The notes under the pieces are model-generated. The model made no database searches. It was not told the DNA's origin and saw nothing but the letters and a program-made list of their open reading frames with translations. The position numbers and the translations under genes were made by a program. 64,000 nt of DNA from Astatotilapia calliptera (lineage: Eukaryota; Chordata; Actinopteri; Cichliformes; Cichlidae), in the NCBI RefSeq assembly GCF_900246225.1, contig NC_039304.1:2272002-2336001 (forward strand). The letters are read 5' to 3'. Each line of letters starts with the position of its first letter. Position 1 is the stretch's first letter. Below are positions 10,474 to 22,078 of this stretch, piece by piece.

Positions 10474-10565
10474 GGAGAGTTCAGGTCCAGGATCAAACAG
10501 GGGACATCAGGAACAGAAGCAGCTCCATTGATCCGACTCCTCTGATGGCTGATCAATCAGTTTGA
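10474..10565 (+). CDS. C-terminal exon of copy-1 V-set gene
   Basis: Acceptor ctctgcag at 10473. With the phase-1 base from the previous exon it reads GRVQVQDQTGDIRNRSS, a further 13 residues ending MADQSV, then tga. The longest open frame here is a different one, so this exon is easily missed. It is base-for-base identical to 44733-44824. The tail is hydrophilic with no transmembrane segment, which matters for the topology of the preceding V domains. Confidence 0.85.
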
Positions 10566-10910
10566 TCTGTGTGTTCTTTGATTATTGATCAGTGATGTCA
10601 GAGTGGAGTCAGTGTGATGTTGTTGTTGTGTGTTTGAGACTTTTAGTGTCCATGAAGGTCTCTGCTGCCGTAGATCCTCTGAACTGTGACAGAGGTCTCA
10701 CTCTGGAGGAAACTCTCAGAACTTTTCAGCAGCTCCTCCATCATGGAGGACGTTCCCTCTCTGTAACAGGTGGAGGAGCGAGGAGAGGAAGCACAGGTGG
10801 ATCCTCTGTGGTAATGGAAATGAGCAGTTTAGCTCAAATCTGGCAGGTTTCCATCTTCTGTTTTTATCCTGATGTCCATGAACATGAACACTGTCCCTGT
10901 CAAATAAATC
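10566..10910 (+). other. 3' UTR and probable polyadenylation region, copy 1
   Basis: The sequence after the stop stays alike between copies to about 10810. An aataaa hexamer lies at 10903-10908. The open frame of 118 codons at 10592-10948 is not conserved as protein: the differences checked against the other copy change amino acids. Confidence 0.6.
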
Positions 10911-11499
10911 CCGAAAAAAAAAAAAGATACAAAGATCAGATTTACTGAGCATCATCAGCGTGTCAGCAGCTAACTGCATCTTCAAATAAATAAATGTTTC
11001 TAATGAGTGGTGATAAGAGGAGATATGGTGAGCAAGTGACATGAAACTTTAAAAACTGACTTCCTTCACTTTTTCTTCCAGTGTTAAAAAACTTCCATGT
11101 AATGATTTGGTGGAAAAATGAGACATTTGACATTTGTTTGAATTTCAGACTTTTAACTGAGCGGCAATAAGTAAGCAAATAGAGCAAATTAATGCTGATG
11201 TTAATCAAATGTGAAGTGGAGTTTTCATCTTCTTTTGCTGCTGGTTCAGTAAATTTTGGTCAAAGAGTTACAAAACCTGCAGCATCAGAATCTGTGAGAT
11301 GTCGGCTTTCAGCCCCGACGGCGTGTCCATGGCGTTAGGTTAGGTGACCAATACGCACTTTATGTTTACATGTGTGCAGAATCCAGTTACCTCCTTTCAT
11401 TTGCTGTTTGTGGTGGTGGTGGTGTGGAAATAATTTTGTGAGCTTTAAGGTGAGATTCTCAAGTTTCTGGCAAAAATTTCGTTTTCAAGCTAAAATCGA
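10911..11499. other. Intergenic DNA
   Basis: About 11060-11175 resembles 47757-47880 (ttcttccagtgttaaaaaac, atgatttggtgg), so the segmental duplication continues past the gene end. No gene is seen. Confidence 0.45.
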
Positions 11500-11800
11500 T
11501 TTCCGTCCATCCTCTTCAGGGTGACAGGGGGGCTGGAGCCTATCCCAGCTGTCTTAGGGGAAGAGGCAGAGTACACCCTGTACAGTTCCAGTCTGTCGCA
11601 GAGCTAACACATAGACAACCATTCACACCAGAGTTTCCAATTACCTAGTCCCACTAACTGAATGTCTTTCAACTGTTGGGAGGAAGCTGAAGTACCTGTA
11701 GAGACCCCAACTCCACACAGAAAGACCCTGACGGAGGAAATCAGGACATTCTTGCTGTGAGTGTGTGAGGCAACAGTGCTAACCACCGAACCACCTGAAA
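11500..11800 (-). mobile_element. tRNA-type SINE, minus orientation, diverged
   Basis: Reverse-strand relative of the SINE at 7424-7795: ctggagcctatcccagctgt, tacaccctgtacagttccagtctgtc and gcaacagtgctaaccac are complements of its body and head. Diverged and non-coding. Confidence 0.7.
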
Positions 11801-12586
11801 ATTCATTTTTCAAAAACTCACCCCTATTTATTAGTTCTGGATAATCCAAAATATCTAGAACTAGTAACCATCTTTATTCCATGGGCTAAAATAAGAGCAA
11901 ACATCTTTAGTCATCTTTAGTAGTCATCTTTGACATTTCTTAGGTTTAGGAATCAGGTTTACCCTTGATTTATGATGGTGGGTAGCTGTTAATTTTCTTA
12001 ACCTTTTGTGAAGACTTAATTAAGAAAATGCGACAGCTCATTGGAGCCCCAAAGAGCCCGGGCGGTCATGCAATTTTTGAATTTTACCAACACGCCGCCC
12101 TGTTTCCCTTGCCTTCTGTGGCATTTCCTCCTGGAGAAAGGTGGATCACAGCAGAGGAACAATGGAAGTCATACACCAGAAGAGTAGAGACATTTTTGAA
12201 GAAATTACATGTAAACAAAGCTACCACAAACAAAACAGGTAACAGCTGACAGCAAGCCATCTTGACACACCAAATCATATAAAGGAAAACAAAAAACAAA
12301 CAAACACTGGTATCAGATGCAGGTTTTATTTTCTCTGCTACTGGAGAAGGCCTCTGTCTGGAAGATCTTCTCTGTCCAGACACAACTTGAATTCTGTTGT
12401 GGCATCAACTTTTGTTTAAGGAAACTCTTACATCTTCCATGTTAAAAAAAGAAAAACAAAGGTAGAAAACATCATAAACATGATTATTTCAGATTATCAA
12501 ATCTGAAACAATCATGTTCAGATTAAAAGAGGCTCCCAAATTAAATGTGCTTATAAATTACTGCAGCATGTTCTGTGCAACAACCA
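11801..12586. other. Intergenic DNA
   Basis: AT-rich sequence without convincing coding or repeat signatures; the 73-codon frame at 12028-12249 has no recognisable domain. Confidence 0.35.
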
Positions 12587-13417
12587 TTAACCCTTTAAAG
12601 CTGGTCGGAGCGGGCACGCTCCGTTTTGCGTAACTGCTTTTAAAACCAGAGGAGTTGTACTTACATCTTATGCCATCAGCTTGTCCTAGGTCACGGTTTC
12701 CTTCCACATAAAGCTTTGCAAAACTGCATAAAAAGCACTTGCAGCAACAAAAACATAATATTCCAGAAACACGCTTTGCCGATCCGATCAGCTGTTTGTA
12801 ACACTTCCTACGTCCATCAGCACGAACTATCTCATGTCCGCCATGACCTGCACGAAACCAGAAGTGACGTCATTTTGCGGAAATGTAGTTTTTTTTTACC
12901 ATCAGGGCCTCATGAGCCTATACTGGTGATTTTAAAAGTTATGTTTGACTTTATGACTTTCTGTGTCTTTTCTGGGATGCTTAGGTGTCACGGGGCCGAG
13001 TGGCCTGTACTGAACAGGACTCAGGTGCAGAAACCCAAAGCAGAGACAGCAGATGATGTAACAATTTATTAGGTTTAAGTGCAAAAAAGAAAACGTAGCA
13101 AAGACAAAAAAACCCCCAATAAGACGTGGAGTTTGACGAGGCGTGGCCTGGGGAACGTGGCTAGGGCGAGGGAATGAGGCCTGAGATCCGGGGTGGAGCT
13201 GAGCAGGGAACAGTCACACTGAAGAGAGAAGATAGAGGAGTTAGGGAGGTAGTGGAGGCAGCTCTGAAGTGGCCAGTTGTAAGAGTAGCAATTCTTACTT
13301 GCAGTAGGGGACATGGAGTGTTGAGAGGGGGGTGATGAGAATCCAGGGGAGGCTGAGTGGCGTGGAAAGGCTGGCCTGAGATCCGGGGCTTCAGATGGAG
13401 AAGGGCAGGCAGGTGAG

Positions 13418-14746
13418 TAGTGATGTGACGTTCTGTATCGAGGCTTCAAAGCCTGTGTCGAGTAATGGAGGGGGCGTTTCCGCGAAGCGCGTATCGAGGC
13501 TTGCTTCATTTATGGGAGGAGCTGAAAATGATGACGTCCGAAGCCTCGCTGCCCGGCTGTACCACGTGACTGGTTCAGGAAGCGGTTCGAACTTTGCTGC
13601 GAGATATGACAGCGATATAAACCCCCCAGACTTCATTCAAAATGCGGGTGTTTGATGGAGAGTTGCGGTTAGTGAGAGTTACAGACAGTTTGGAGAGAGT
13701 TAGAGACAGTTTGGAGAGAGGTTGGAGGTTTAGGAGAGTGAGGAGAGAAAGTCAGGAGAGAATGGAGCCAGCTACGAAGAGAAGGATGTCCTCCCCTGTG
13801 TGGGAACATTTTGATCTTATTCCTCCCAACAAGGTATGTAAAGTTCCACAGAAGATGTATTTTCATAATACTGATGGTGCAATAAAACCTATGTTAAGCT
13901 GTCTGTACTTTTGTACAAGGTGAAGTGTTTGCTATGTGCCAGGGAGCTGGGATATAACAACAACACCTCATCCATGCTTAGTCACTACAGAGCTTTGCAT
14001 GAGAATAAGGGGAACACCGATTGTGGAGCAAGACCAGGTGAGCCATCAAATGCAATGATAATATAGGATGCAGTAATGTTACTAAATGATATAACAATAT
14101 TATACAACTGTTATAAGTTACGTATGTGATATTTATATTTGTGCTTTGTCTTTATTGTCTTTCCTCAGGAGAACAATCTCAAATAGATGAAGACCTGGTT
14201 AGCATGGTGATTGAGGACTCCCAGCCATTTAGCATTGTGGAGGACAAAGGATTCAAAAGATTTGTTAAATCATTAAATCCTAGCTATGTTCTCCCCACTA
14301 AAAGGTCATAAAAGCAGTGAAAATTTAGTTTTTACAGAATAAAATGTGAACAGGCAGGACTGAGGCTCAAAGCCTCAGTGTGTAGCTGTCCATACCTCAA
14401 CGTTACAAAAGCACAACCACTGTCCACACCCCAACCACACCTCACCTCACAGTAAATGATCATTTCCATTTCAAGCATTTCCAAATGATCATTTTCCATA
14501 CTGCCAGTATAAATATACACAGTATACTGCATCACTACAATATACATGTTTTACACACTCCTTTTGTTGTTGACATTTACAGGCTGTGTGCAAAAGGCCA
14601 CACTCTTCAAATTCATGCCAACTACTATTTTTACGTCCAGTAGGTGTCCTACTAGAGCAAATGAAGCTTCAAGAAGCTTTGCACTGGAGTGAACCAATTG
14701 GATGAAAAGCTTCAGTGCTTCATGAAGCTTCATCTGCCCATCACTA
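13418..14746 (+). mobile_element. hAT transposon with near-perfect 8-bp target duplication
   Basis: Ends tagtgatgtg and the complement of tagtgatggg; flanks caggtgag (13410-13417) and ccggtgag (14747-14754) match at 7 of 8 bases. It carries the N-terminal exons of a BED-finger transposase but no catalytic core, so it is an internal-deletion derivative. Confidence 0.82.
13642..14310 (+). pseudogene. N-terminal exons of a hAT (ZBED-like) transposase
   Basis: Three coding pieces fit GT/AG introns. The first ends SSPVWEHFDLIPPNK at a gtatgt donor (13834). The second begins at 13919 with VKCLLCARELGYNNNTSS, then LSHYRALHENK, completing a C-C-H-H BED finger, and stops at a gtgagc donor near 14038. 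The third, after cctcag at 14169, reads EQSQIDEDLVSMVIEDSQPF and FKRFVKSLNPSYVLPTK. The catalytic domain is missing. An intron splitting the finger is visible; activity is not expected. Confidence 0.75.
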
Positions 14747-15546
14747 CCGGTGAGGCACAGAGAGATTTTCAGAATGATTGCTTGGTATCCTGAGTCCGGA
14801 GGTGGAGCGTGAGCCAAGGTGAATACAGCAACTGCAGCACAAGAGAGTCGTGTTAACAAGATCGATCACAGCAAGAACTTGAAGCATAAGGCCTGTTACC
14901 AACATGTGTTGATGACGAACTGGCAGTGAATGAACATCAACGTGTGGTTTAAATCCCTCAGGCTTGATTGCCTGCAATAGGCTCCAGTGTGCAGGAGCTG
15001 GCCCTGCCCAGGGGCGGATCCCAGGTCTGTTCAGGAGCCTTATGGAAATTCCAGCCACCCACCGCAGACCATGACATTAGTACTCATATTGCACTGCTGG
15101 AAATATTTTATTTTGATGCATTTTTTTTTTTTTTGCAAATTTGCAGTATAATATTTATTTTCGTTTTTCCTGCAGTATATAAAAATTGGTGTATTTCAAA
15201 AATAAAACTATGAAGACACTCAAAATAAATTTCCTGTGGTAGGAAACTATTTTGTGCAACTTTTTTGTATTTACAGTTTTGAGGGATAAGCCTCTTAAAT
15301 TTCTCTAACTAGAAATATATGTTAAAAAAACAAAAACGATTTTAAATTTTTTTGTAGTTTATTGCACTTTTTTCCAATTTATGTAATTACTATGCACTTA
15401 ATGCAGACATATTATTAAAATCTGGGCTATAATGGTTGTATTGATGTATAGCAACTTGAAACGCTCCTAAAAATGGCACCACAGCAGGTAAAAATATAAT
15501 ATAAGCTCTGGCGGACTTGGTTCTATGGTAGGTCTTAAAGGGTTAA

Positions 15547-17239
15547 AAATAATTGAAAGTAGTGTGGTCACAAAATGTTTTACAGTTACAGTTATTGTTA
15601 AAATTATGTTACACATAATTTTAACAAATGGTCCTGCATAATAGTGTGTATATGAAGTATATAACACAGAATAAAGTATGTCTGTGTGCATACTGAGCTG
15701 CGCTGTGTGGAGTTTTATCATTTGCAGCAGGCACCATGCATTTGAAACTGTTGATGAAATAAACTTAAAAAAAAAAAGAAACTAATTATGTTTACGTGGA
15801 CTGTAACTGAAACACAGTTTTTCAGAAACATCTGAAAAGAGATTATATATCCACAAACAAACTAGCATGGACTGTGGTGTCCTCCTTATTACTGTGAAGT
15901 CCTTAATTTCAGGTAATTGGATGAATTAGCTAAAATGTGAGAGACGGTTGCATGTTAAGCAAGACAGGTCGTTACTGATCCAAAATTACTTGTAGTTACT
16001 TTGGATTCTAGTAATGTGCTACGTTTACCTTTTAGGTAATCTCTTTTAGTTAATTTCTAGGTTTACCTTGCATTTTCTATTCACAATGGATAACTTGGAT
16101 TCCTGCAGATTTAGAAAACAGCAGGTGTTATACCATATTTTTTTTTTTGTTTTAACATGAAAATCAGTAATTGCATCTCACCTCTTCATAAGTCTCACGT
16201 CTTGATGTGTACTGCATCTGCAGAGGCATTGCTTCATTACTCTAGTAACAAACCTCCATTGAAGGATCAAATCCTTCTTCCTGAAGGGTTTGAGGCCATG
16301 TTGTTAAGCAACAAAGATACCAGATTTCTGACTGCTGACTCAACTGCACCATTGCCATAAAACAGATTTAAATTATTTAGTTAAAACTGCAACAGTCATG
16401 AAAGGAGTCACATGATTAGAAACTCGTGAACTTCCTCCATAAGAAAAATATGCTGGTAATTTACCATAGGTTAACTTAAACTTTACAGCTGCATCTGTAA
16501 CTACAACATTAAACAACATATTTAATGAAAGGAACTGCAAGAACAAACATCTGAATTCAAATGATGCTGCAGTGTAGTATTTTGGAGCAATTCTTTCATT
16601 CTGTTATGTCTTCTTTAGCTGCAGAGGAAATCCAAATCACTCCTTGTGGAAGAAGCTAGGCTGAGGAGGAAACATCCCTTTAGGACTGATTCCTTCAACA
16701 TCTGTTTCTCGACAATGCGATAGCACCATCATACCACACCAATGATGGTCTTAAAAAAATCTATAACTTGAAATAAAAGCATTAAACATACTAACCAAAC
16801 GTGTTTTTTTGATTTAGTTTACACCAAACACTCCACTGGATTTAGCAACATTGTGTTTCCACAATACTGATTGGAGACCAAAACAGCCAATCAGAATTTT
16901 TGCAATTGCAATTTTTGCAAGGGTTCACTGAAAGATATGTATTAACTCTTAAACTATTTTATTCGACAAGTTGAGAATTTCAATTAAAATAAGAATTTTG
17001 GTTCTCCAGTGTAGTTTTGAGGTGCTGAACATTTTCTGTGATAATGTCAGTAAATATGTAGTTAAATGCACAACTCAAAAACATGCCAGCAGAAACATCA
17101 CAGGGTTTTCTGCTCAAGAGAAGAGGACTTGTTAGAGTCGGCTGAGTGAATGATAGCTGTAACTGTTTGAGGTGGTGTGGAGTCTTGGATTGATGCATAT
17201 TTGGTTGCTTTTCTTTAACAGGCTGCAGGAAGCAGCCAG
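15547..17239. other. Intergenic DNA between V-set gene copies
   Basis: About 1.7 kb of AT-rich DNA with short ORFs only. No domain, RNA gene or strong repeat signature was recognised. Confidence 0.4.
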
Positions 17240-18362
17240 CTGATGACAAACAGCCGCACTAGCCAGAGCCCAAGAAAACTGGAGATCAAGCCAGCCACCC
17301 GAGAGGAAAGAGAGAGGGAAGGAGACACAGAGAGGAAGCAGAGGAAGGAAAGAAGGAGAACAAACCTGACCTGCCAGGACCATCACGAGTTTCTACCTGC
17401 TCTGAAAAGGTGGTGCAAAAATACCCCATCAGTGTTGTTTCAAACAGTCCAGCTTAAATTGCAAAACTTAAAACTAATCTTAGACTAAAACTAATCTTAG
17501 ACTAAATCTAATCTTAGACTTATTAAACACAGTCAACTCTGTGTTATCAGTGAGGACACTGGACCTTAAAAGCAATTAAAAACTAGGACAAAATTCCTTA
17601 AGTACTGTTGGGGTTGAAAATTTGAGATTTTTGATTTCAATTATTAAATAAACCTGTTGTAATTGTTTTATTTACAATGCAATTGTGGTCATATGAGTTG
17701 GCACTCTGTCTTTGGAAGGTCAAGAGCTTTGTTCGGCGTGACTGTCCTTGAGGGTTATCCTTGGTCTGTTCACGTTCCAGCGCTGTAAATTGTAATTTCA
17801 CCCGCTAAAGCGAATTAAATCTTTTTAAAAGACAGATATTTCTCCAGGAATTATTCTGAAAAATCTGAACATTACAGTACATTCAAACTTATATATGAGA
17901 TCTATCCTACATATGGATGATTTCAGAGATTTCTGCCTATGACAGCTTAGATAAGCTCCAAGTCCCCTGTGTCTTTACGTTTGAGGCCCAGAGTTAAGAT
18001 TTATGTGAGTAATAGGTTCTTATCTCAAATATAGAGACATGCTGAAGCTTTAGGTTATCAAACTTAAACATTTTAATCATGGCAGCAGTTTTTAGAGGTT
18101 CTTTGTTCAAATGACATTTAATACATGTCAGTCTGCTGATGAGCCTCGTGTCAGCACTGAAGTGGAAGCTGTGGACTGTAAAGAGTGGCTGTCCCACTGG
18201 GCAGTTTCATGTCACATGACTGACTTCCTCTTAAAAACAAAAGTGAACTTTCTTTATGTGCTTACAGCTGAAGAAAAATTGCTGAGTGTTTTTTTTTTTT
18301 TCTTTGTTCAGTCAGCAGCAGATTTAAAGGACTTTGTGTTTGTTTGAGCTTTTTACAGGAGG
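17240..18362 (+). promoter_or_regulatory. Duplicated upstream region and candidate promoter of a leader exon
   Basis: Aligns with 54177-54847 immediately before an identical leader exon. The best-conserved part, 18200-18360, has tcacatgac (M-box/E-box), acttcctc (ETS/PU.1-type gaggaagt on the other strand) and aaaagtgaac (interferon-response-like) within about 40 bases, followed by tttaaagg. Such a mix suits blood-cell or immune expression, but that is inference from motifs. A 246-base open frame at 17243-17488 is degraded by its copy and is not called a gene. Confidence 0.5.
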
Positions 18363-18399
18363 ATGAAGACGTTGCTGGTGATCCTGCTCCTCATAAATG
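18363..18399 (+). CDS. Signal-peptide exon L1
   Basis: ATG opens MKTLLVILLLIN, then a single G before a gtagga donor: a phase-1 leader exon compatible with every V exon here. Nearly identical to 54848-54884, whose donor is gtaaga. The next V exon downstream is the broken one at 24399, and another leader lies between, so this copy may be orphaned or an alternative start. Confidence 0.75.
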
Positions 18400-18940
18400 G
18401 TAGGAAACTGAATGCAGATCAGTCTGCACTCACACCACAGTTTAAGTCAGATAATCTCACTGTGTGGTGTTTATGTGATGATTTAAATTAATGCACTGTA
18501 CAAAATAAATGGAGTATTTCTCTGCAATTACAAACTCTGTGTGAACAATGTTGGTATCAAAATAAAGCTAACACAAAGATTTAATCGGAGGTGAAAATAT
18601 TGCTCTAGATGTTACTGTTTCAAAGTTATTAGGACAAAGTACTCACAGAAAAAGTAGTAATTTATTTAATCATTATATATTTTTTAGCAGATAAGCCTCA
18701 ATTCACATTTTAATCCAGAAAATCGGTTGTCCAGTCTTGTCCCTCCTTCCTCCGCCTCCCACTCTTACCCCACTATTATTACTTCTAACACTTTTCCACT
18801 TCTGTTGTTTTCTGACAGTTTCTCTTCTCGCCGCGGTCTAACTTCCTGATGAGTCACTTAAACACTGATATTGAAAATATAGAAAACTCATTACTCATAT
18901 TTCTTTGTTTAAAATTCTGATTTGTTTTTAAAGCATTTAT
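18400..18940. other. Intron DNA after leader exon L1
   Basis: The first 100 bases match the other copy at 54885-54985. The rest has no recognised feature. Confidence 0.45.
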
Positions 18941-19529
18941 CATTTCCTCTGTTCTTACTTGTCTGTAATCTTTATTTCTGTCCAAATTATTAGGAAGTCC
19001 ACTTCCTGTTTTATATTCAATGTCATTTATAAAAACGTGTCTGTGAGAGCTGCAGGATGTGATGTGGTTCTGCTAATCTTAGAGAACAGGCTCACACAGT
19101 ATGTTGTTTTACTACCTGGAGATTATTACTTAGGTTTAAACTGTTATACATTTAACACATCATCAATCGCTGTCATCACCACGTTCACTTTCAGACATTT
19201 GTCCACATACTGAGGCCACTGCTCCTCCACCTTTATTTCTCTGAATTATACACCTGAGTTCATAACCCTCCAGTTCAAAGTCTGCTCCTTTATCCATATT
19301 AATCAAAGTGTCAGATAAGGCAATGACATCGAGTGGATATGAAAACTGGTTTAGATATTCCTTGATAAGATTAAAATCTATAGACCTCTACAGTTAAAGT
19401 GGAAAACTGACCATTTATTCTCAATTTGAATCCCCTGTTTGTTCATTTGTATAATAGCAGCAGTCATTATTGATATTAGAGAAGAAGCTGTTTTCTTGGT
19501 GTATTTGATATTCCTGTGTGTGATCCGTA
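18941..19529 (-). pseudogene. LINE endonuclease remnant (apurinic type)
   Basis: Read on the minus strand from about 19500 down, in shifting frames: FNCRGLYSN, IKEYLNQFSYPLDVIALSDT, then DFELEGYELRCI, NKGGGAVAS and VDKCLKVNVV with AIDDVLNV. These are the N-terminal blocks of a fish LINE endonuclease. Several frameshifts and stops are present. The Tc1 element to the right interrupts it; DNA at 22079-22250 looks like its 5' continuation. Confidence 0.65.
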
Positions 19530-19859
19530 TACAGGGAGTGCAGAATTATTAGGCAAGTTGTATTTTTGAGGAATAATTTTATTATTGAACAACAACCATG
19601 TTCTCAATGAACCCAAAAAACTCATTAATATCAAAGCTGAATGTTTTTGGAAGTAGTTTTTAGTTTGTTTTTAGTTTTAGCTATTTTAGGGGGATATCTG
19701 TGTGTGCAGGTGACTATTACTGTGCATAATTATTAGGCAACTTAACAAAAAACAAATATATACCCATTTCAATTATTCATTTTCACCAGTGAAACCAATA
19801 TAACATCTCCACATTCACAAATATACATTTCTGACATTCAAAAACAAAACAAAAACAAA

Positions 19860-21858
19860 TCAGCGAGCAATATAGCCACCTTTCTTTGCAAGGACACTCA
19901 AAAGCCTGCCATCCATGGATTCTGTCAGTGTTTTGATCTGTTCACCATCAACATTGCGTGCAGCAGCAACCACAGCCTCCCAGACACTGTTCAGAGAGGT
20001 GTACTGTTTTCCCTCCTTGTAAATCTCACATTTGATGATGGACCACAGGTTCTCAATGGGGTTCAGATCAGGTGAACAAGGTGGCCATGTCATTAGTTTT
20101 TCTTCTTTTATACCCTTTCTTGCCAGCCACGCTGTGGAGTACTTGGACGCGTTGATGGAGCATTGTCCTGCATGAAAATCATGTTTTTTTTGAAGGATGC
20201 AGACTTCTTCCTGTACTACTGCCAGTGTTGGGAAGGTTACTTTTAAAATGTATTCCATTACAGAATACAGAATACATGCCCCAAAATGTATTCTGTAACG
20301 TATTCCGTTACGTTACTCAATGACAGTAACGTATTCTGAATACTTTGGATTACTTAATATATTATCATGCTTTTTACAACAACGTGAATGTACTATTGCT
20401 GTGTGATTTATTACTATTACTGAAGGTCCGCGACTCCGAACTGTAGTAAAGGGACCTCTGACTAATACGGCGGGGTCCCTGTCGGCTCGTAGCCGAAAAA
20501 TAGCTTTACTTTGTTGTGTGGGTCAACTTTTCTTGCCAGAGACAGAGAGAGGCGTTGAAAGGCTGCTCCAACGGAACTTATTGTTTCGGAGGAAAACACG
20601 AACACGGTGTACAGTCGAGTCTTAATAGCTTACTTACAACTGGGCTCGTCAGGCACTCTTCTTGGCTGAAGTGGTTATTATTATATTTACATGCTTCCAG
20701 CTCCCGTTTTTGCTCGATGACAACTCGTACCTTTCCACTCCCCTTTTTCTCCCTCCCTCGCTCACAGACACATAACGTGTATGGCAGTCCATTCTCCCTG
20801 CAACACGGACTACACTGCCCATGAGGCTACATTCTTTAGAGCTATGCTTGTAGCATTCTGCCTGTTAGCTTAGCACAACAACAACAACGAAAAGGCGCTC
20901 TCTCACCCAGGAAACACACAGTCGCAGAGAGAGAGAGAGCGTCGCCCTGTAACCATGGCAACCGTAACGCTGAGGCCTGGAACAACAGAACGTAGCTGTC
21001 AAACAAAACCCAAACAGTCCTGACCCGCGACAATATCAAACAGGAAAGTACCGCAGTGTAATCCATTTATTTCAACAAAGTAACTGTATTCTGAATACCA
21101 CCTTTTTAAATGGTAACTGTAACGGAATACAGTTACTCATATTTTGTATTTTAAATACGTAACGGCGGTACATGTGTTCCGTTACTCCCCAACACTGACC
21201 ACTGCTTGAAGAAGGTGTCTTCCAGAAACTGGCAGTAGGACTGGGAGTTGAGCTTGACTCCATCCTCAATCCGAAAAGGCCCCACAAGCTCATCTTTGAT
21301 GATACCAGCCCAAACCAGTACTCCACCTCCACCTTGCTGCCGTCTGAGTCGGACTGGAGCTCTCTGCCCTTTACCAATCCAGCCACGGGCCCATCCATCT
21401 GGCCCATCAAGACTCACTCTCATTTCATCAGTCCATAAAACCTTAGAAAAACCAGTCTTGAGATATTTCTTGGCCCAGTCTTGACGTTTCAGCTTGTGTG
21501 TCTTGTTCAGTGGTGGTCATCTTTCAGCCTTTCTTACCTTGGCCATGTCTCTGAGTATTGCACACCTTGTGCTTTTGGGCACTCCAGTGATGTTGCAGCT
21601 CTGAAATATGGCCAAACTGGTGGCAAGTGGCATCTTGGCAGCTGCACGCTTGACTTTTCTCAGTTCATGGGCAGTTATTTTGCGCCTTGGTTTTTCCACA
21701 CGCTTCTTGCGACCCTGTTGACTATTTTGAATGAAACGCTTGATTGTTCGATGATCACGCTTCAGAAGCTTTGCAATTTTGAGACTGCTGCATCCCTCTG
21801 CAAGATATCTCACTATTTTTGACTTTTCTGAGCCTGTCAAGTCCTTCTTTTGACCCAT
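19860..21858 (-). pseudogene. Tc1/mariner transposase remnant
   Basis: Start at 21858: MGQKKDLTGSEKSKIVRYLA, then a helix-turn-helix region with DHRTIKRFI and an AT-hook-like KPRRKIT. A frame change leads to 21423-21206, with VLVWAGI and FLEDTFFKQWS. The protein is then cut by the hAT and resumes from 20214 to 19860, with a frameshift at the second catalytic block (QDNAPS is in a different frame from what follows) and then CSPDLNPIENLWSIIK, which holds the last acidic residue. It ends at a stop at 19860. Inactive. Confidence 0.82.
20223..21197. mobile_element. Non-autonomous hAT inserted in the Tc1 transposase
   Basis: Ends cagtgttgggaag and the complement of cagtgttggggag. The 8-bp flanks actactgc (20215-20222) and accactgc (21198-21205) match at 7 of 8. 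No transposase is encoded; its small ORFs are chance. Confidence 0.85.
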
Positions 21859-22078
21859 TTTGCCAAAGGAAAGGATGTTGCCTAATAATTATGCACACCT
21901 GATATAGGGTGTTGATGTCATTAGACCACACCCCTTCTCATTACAGAGATGCACATCACCTAATATGCTTAATTGGTAGTAGGCTTTCGAGCCTATACAG
22001 CTGGGAGTAAGACAACATGCATGAAGAGGATGATGTGGACAAAATACTCATTTGCCTAATAATTCTGCACTCCCTGTA

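Larger units (their letters stand above)
12986..15076. mobile_element. Unclassified repeat with TGTCACGG...CCATGACA ends
   Basis: Begins tgtcacggggccg and ends ccatgaca, with a possible 4-bp TTAG duplication at its edges. Relatives in this window are at 22605-23141, 29034-29290 (partial) and 61686-63591. Its own DNA is 12986-13417 and 14747-15076; a hAT sits in the middle. No coding frame was identified. Confidence 0.5.
12587..15546. mobile_element. TTAA element (piggyBac-type, non-autonomous) carrying nested insertions
   Basis: Left edge ttaaccctttaaag, right edge cttaaagggttaa, with TTAA duplicated at 12587-12590 and 15543-15546. The element proper is 12587-12985 plus 15077-15546; the rest is inserted DNA. 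No transposase frame is seen. Confidence 0.6.
19530..22078 (-). mobile_element. Tc1/mariner-superfamily transposon split by a hAT
   Basis: Terminal inverted repeats tacagggagtgcagaattat at the left and their complement at the right, with TA at both edges. Encodes a broken transposase on the minus strand and contains the hAT at 20223-21197. Confidence 0.85.

Noticed and set aside
10592..10948. 118-codon open frame after the copy-1 terminal exon
   Set aside because: It lies in the 3' UTR; its copy-2 partner (44851-45138) differs by replacement changes and has a different end, so the frame is not conserved.
17243..17488. 81-codon charged ORF repeated at 54169-54417
   Set aside because: Shared only because the region is duplicated; the start is not aligned, there is no recognisable domain, and a simple GA-rich stretch explains the charge.
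20516..20824. 102-codon plus-strand frame
   Set aside because: Internal to the non-autonomous hAT, with no similarity to any recognised domain.
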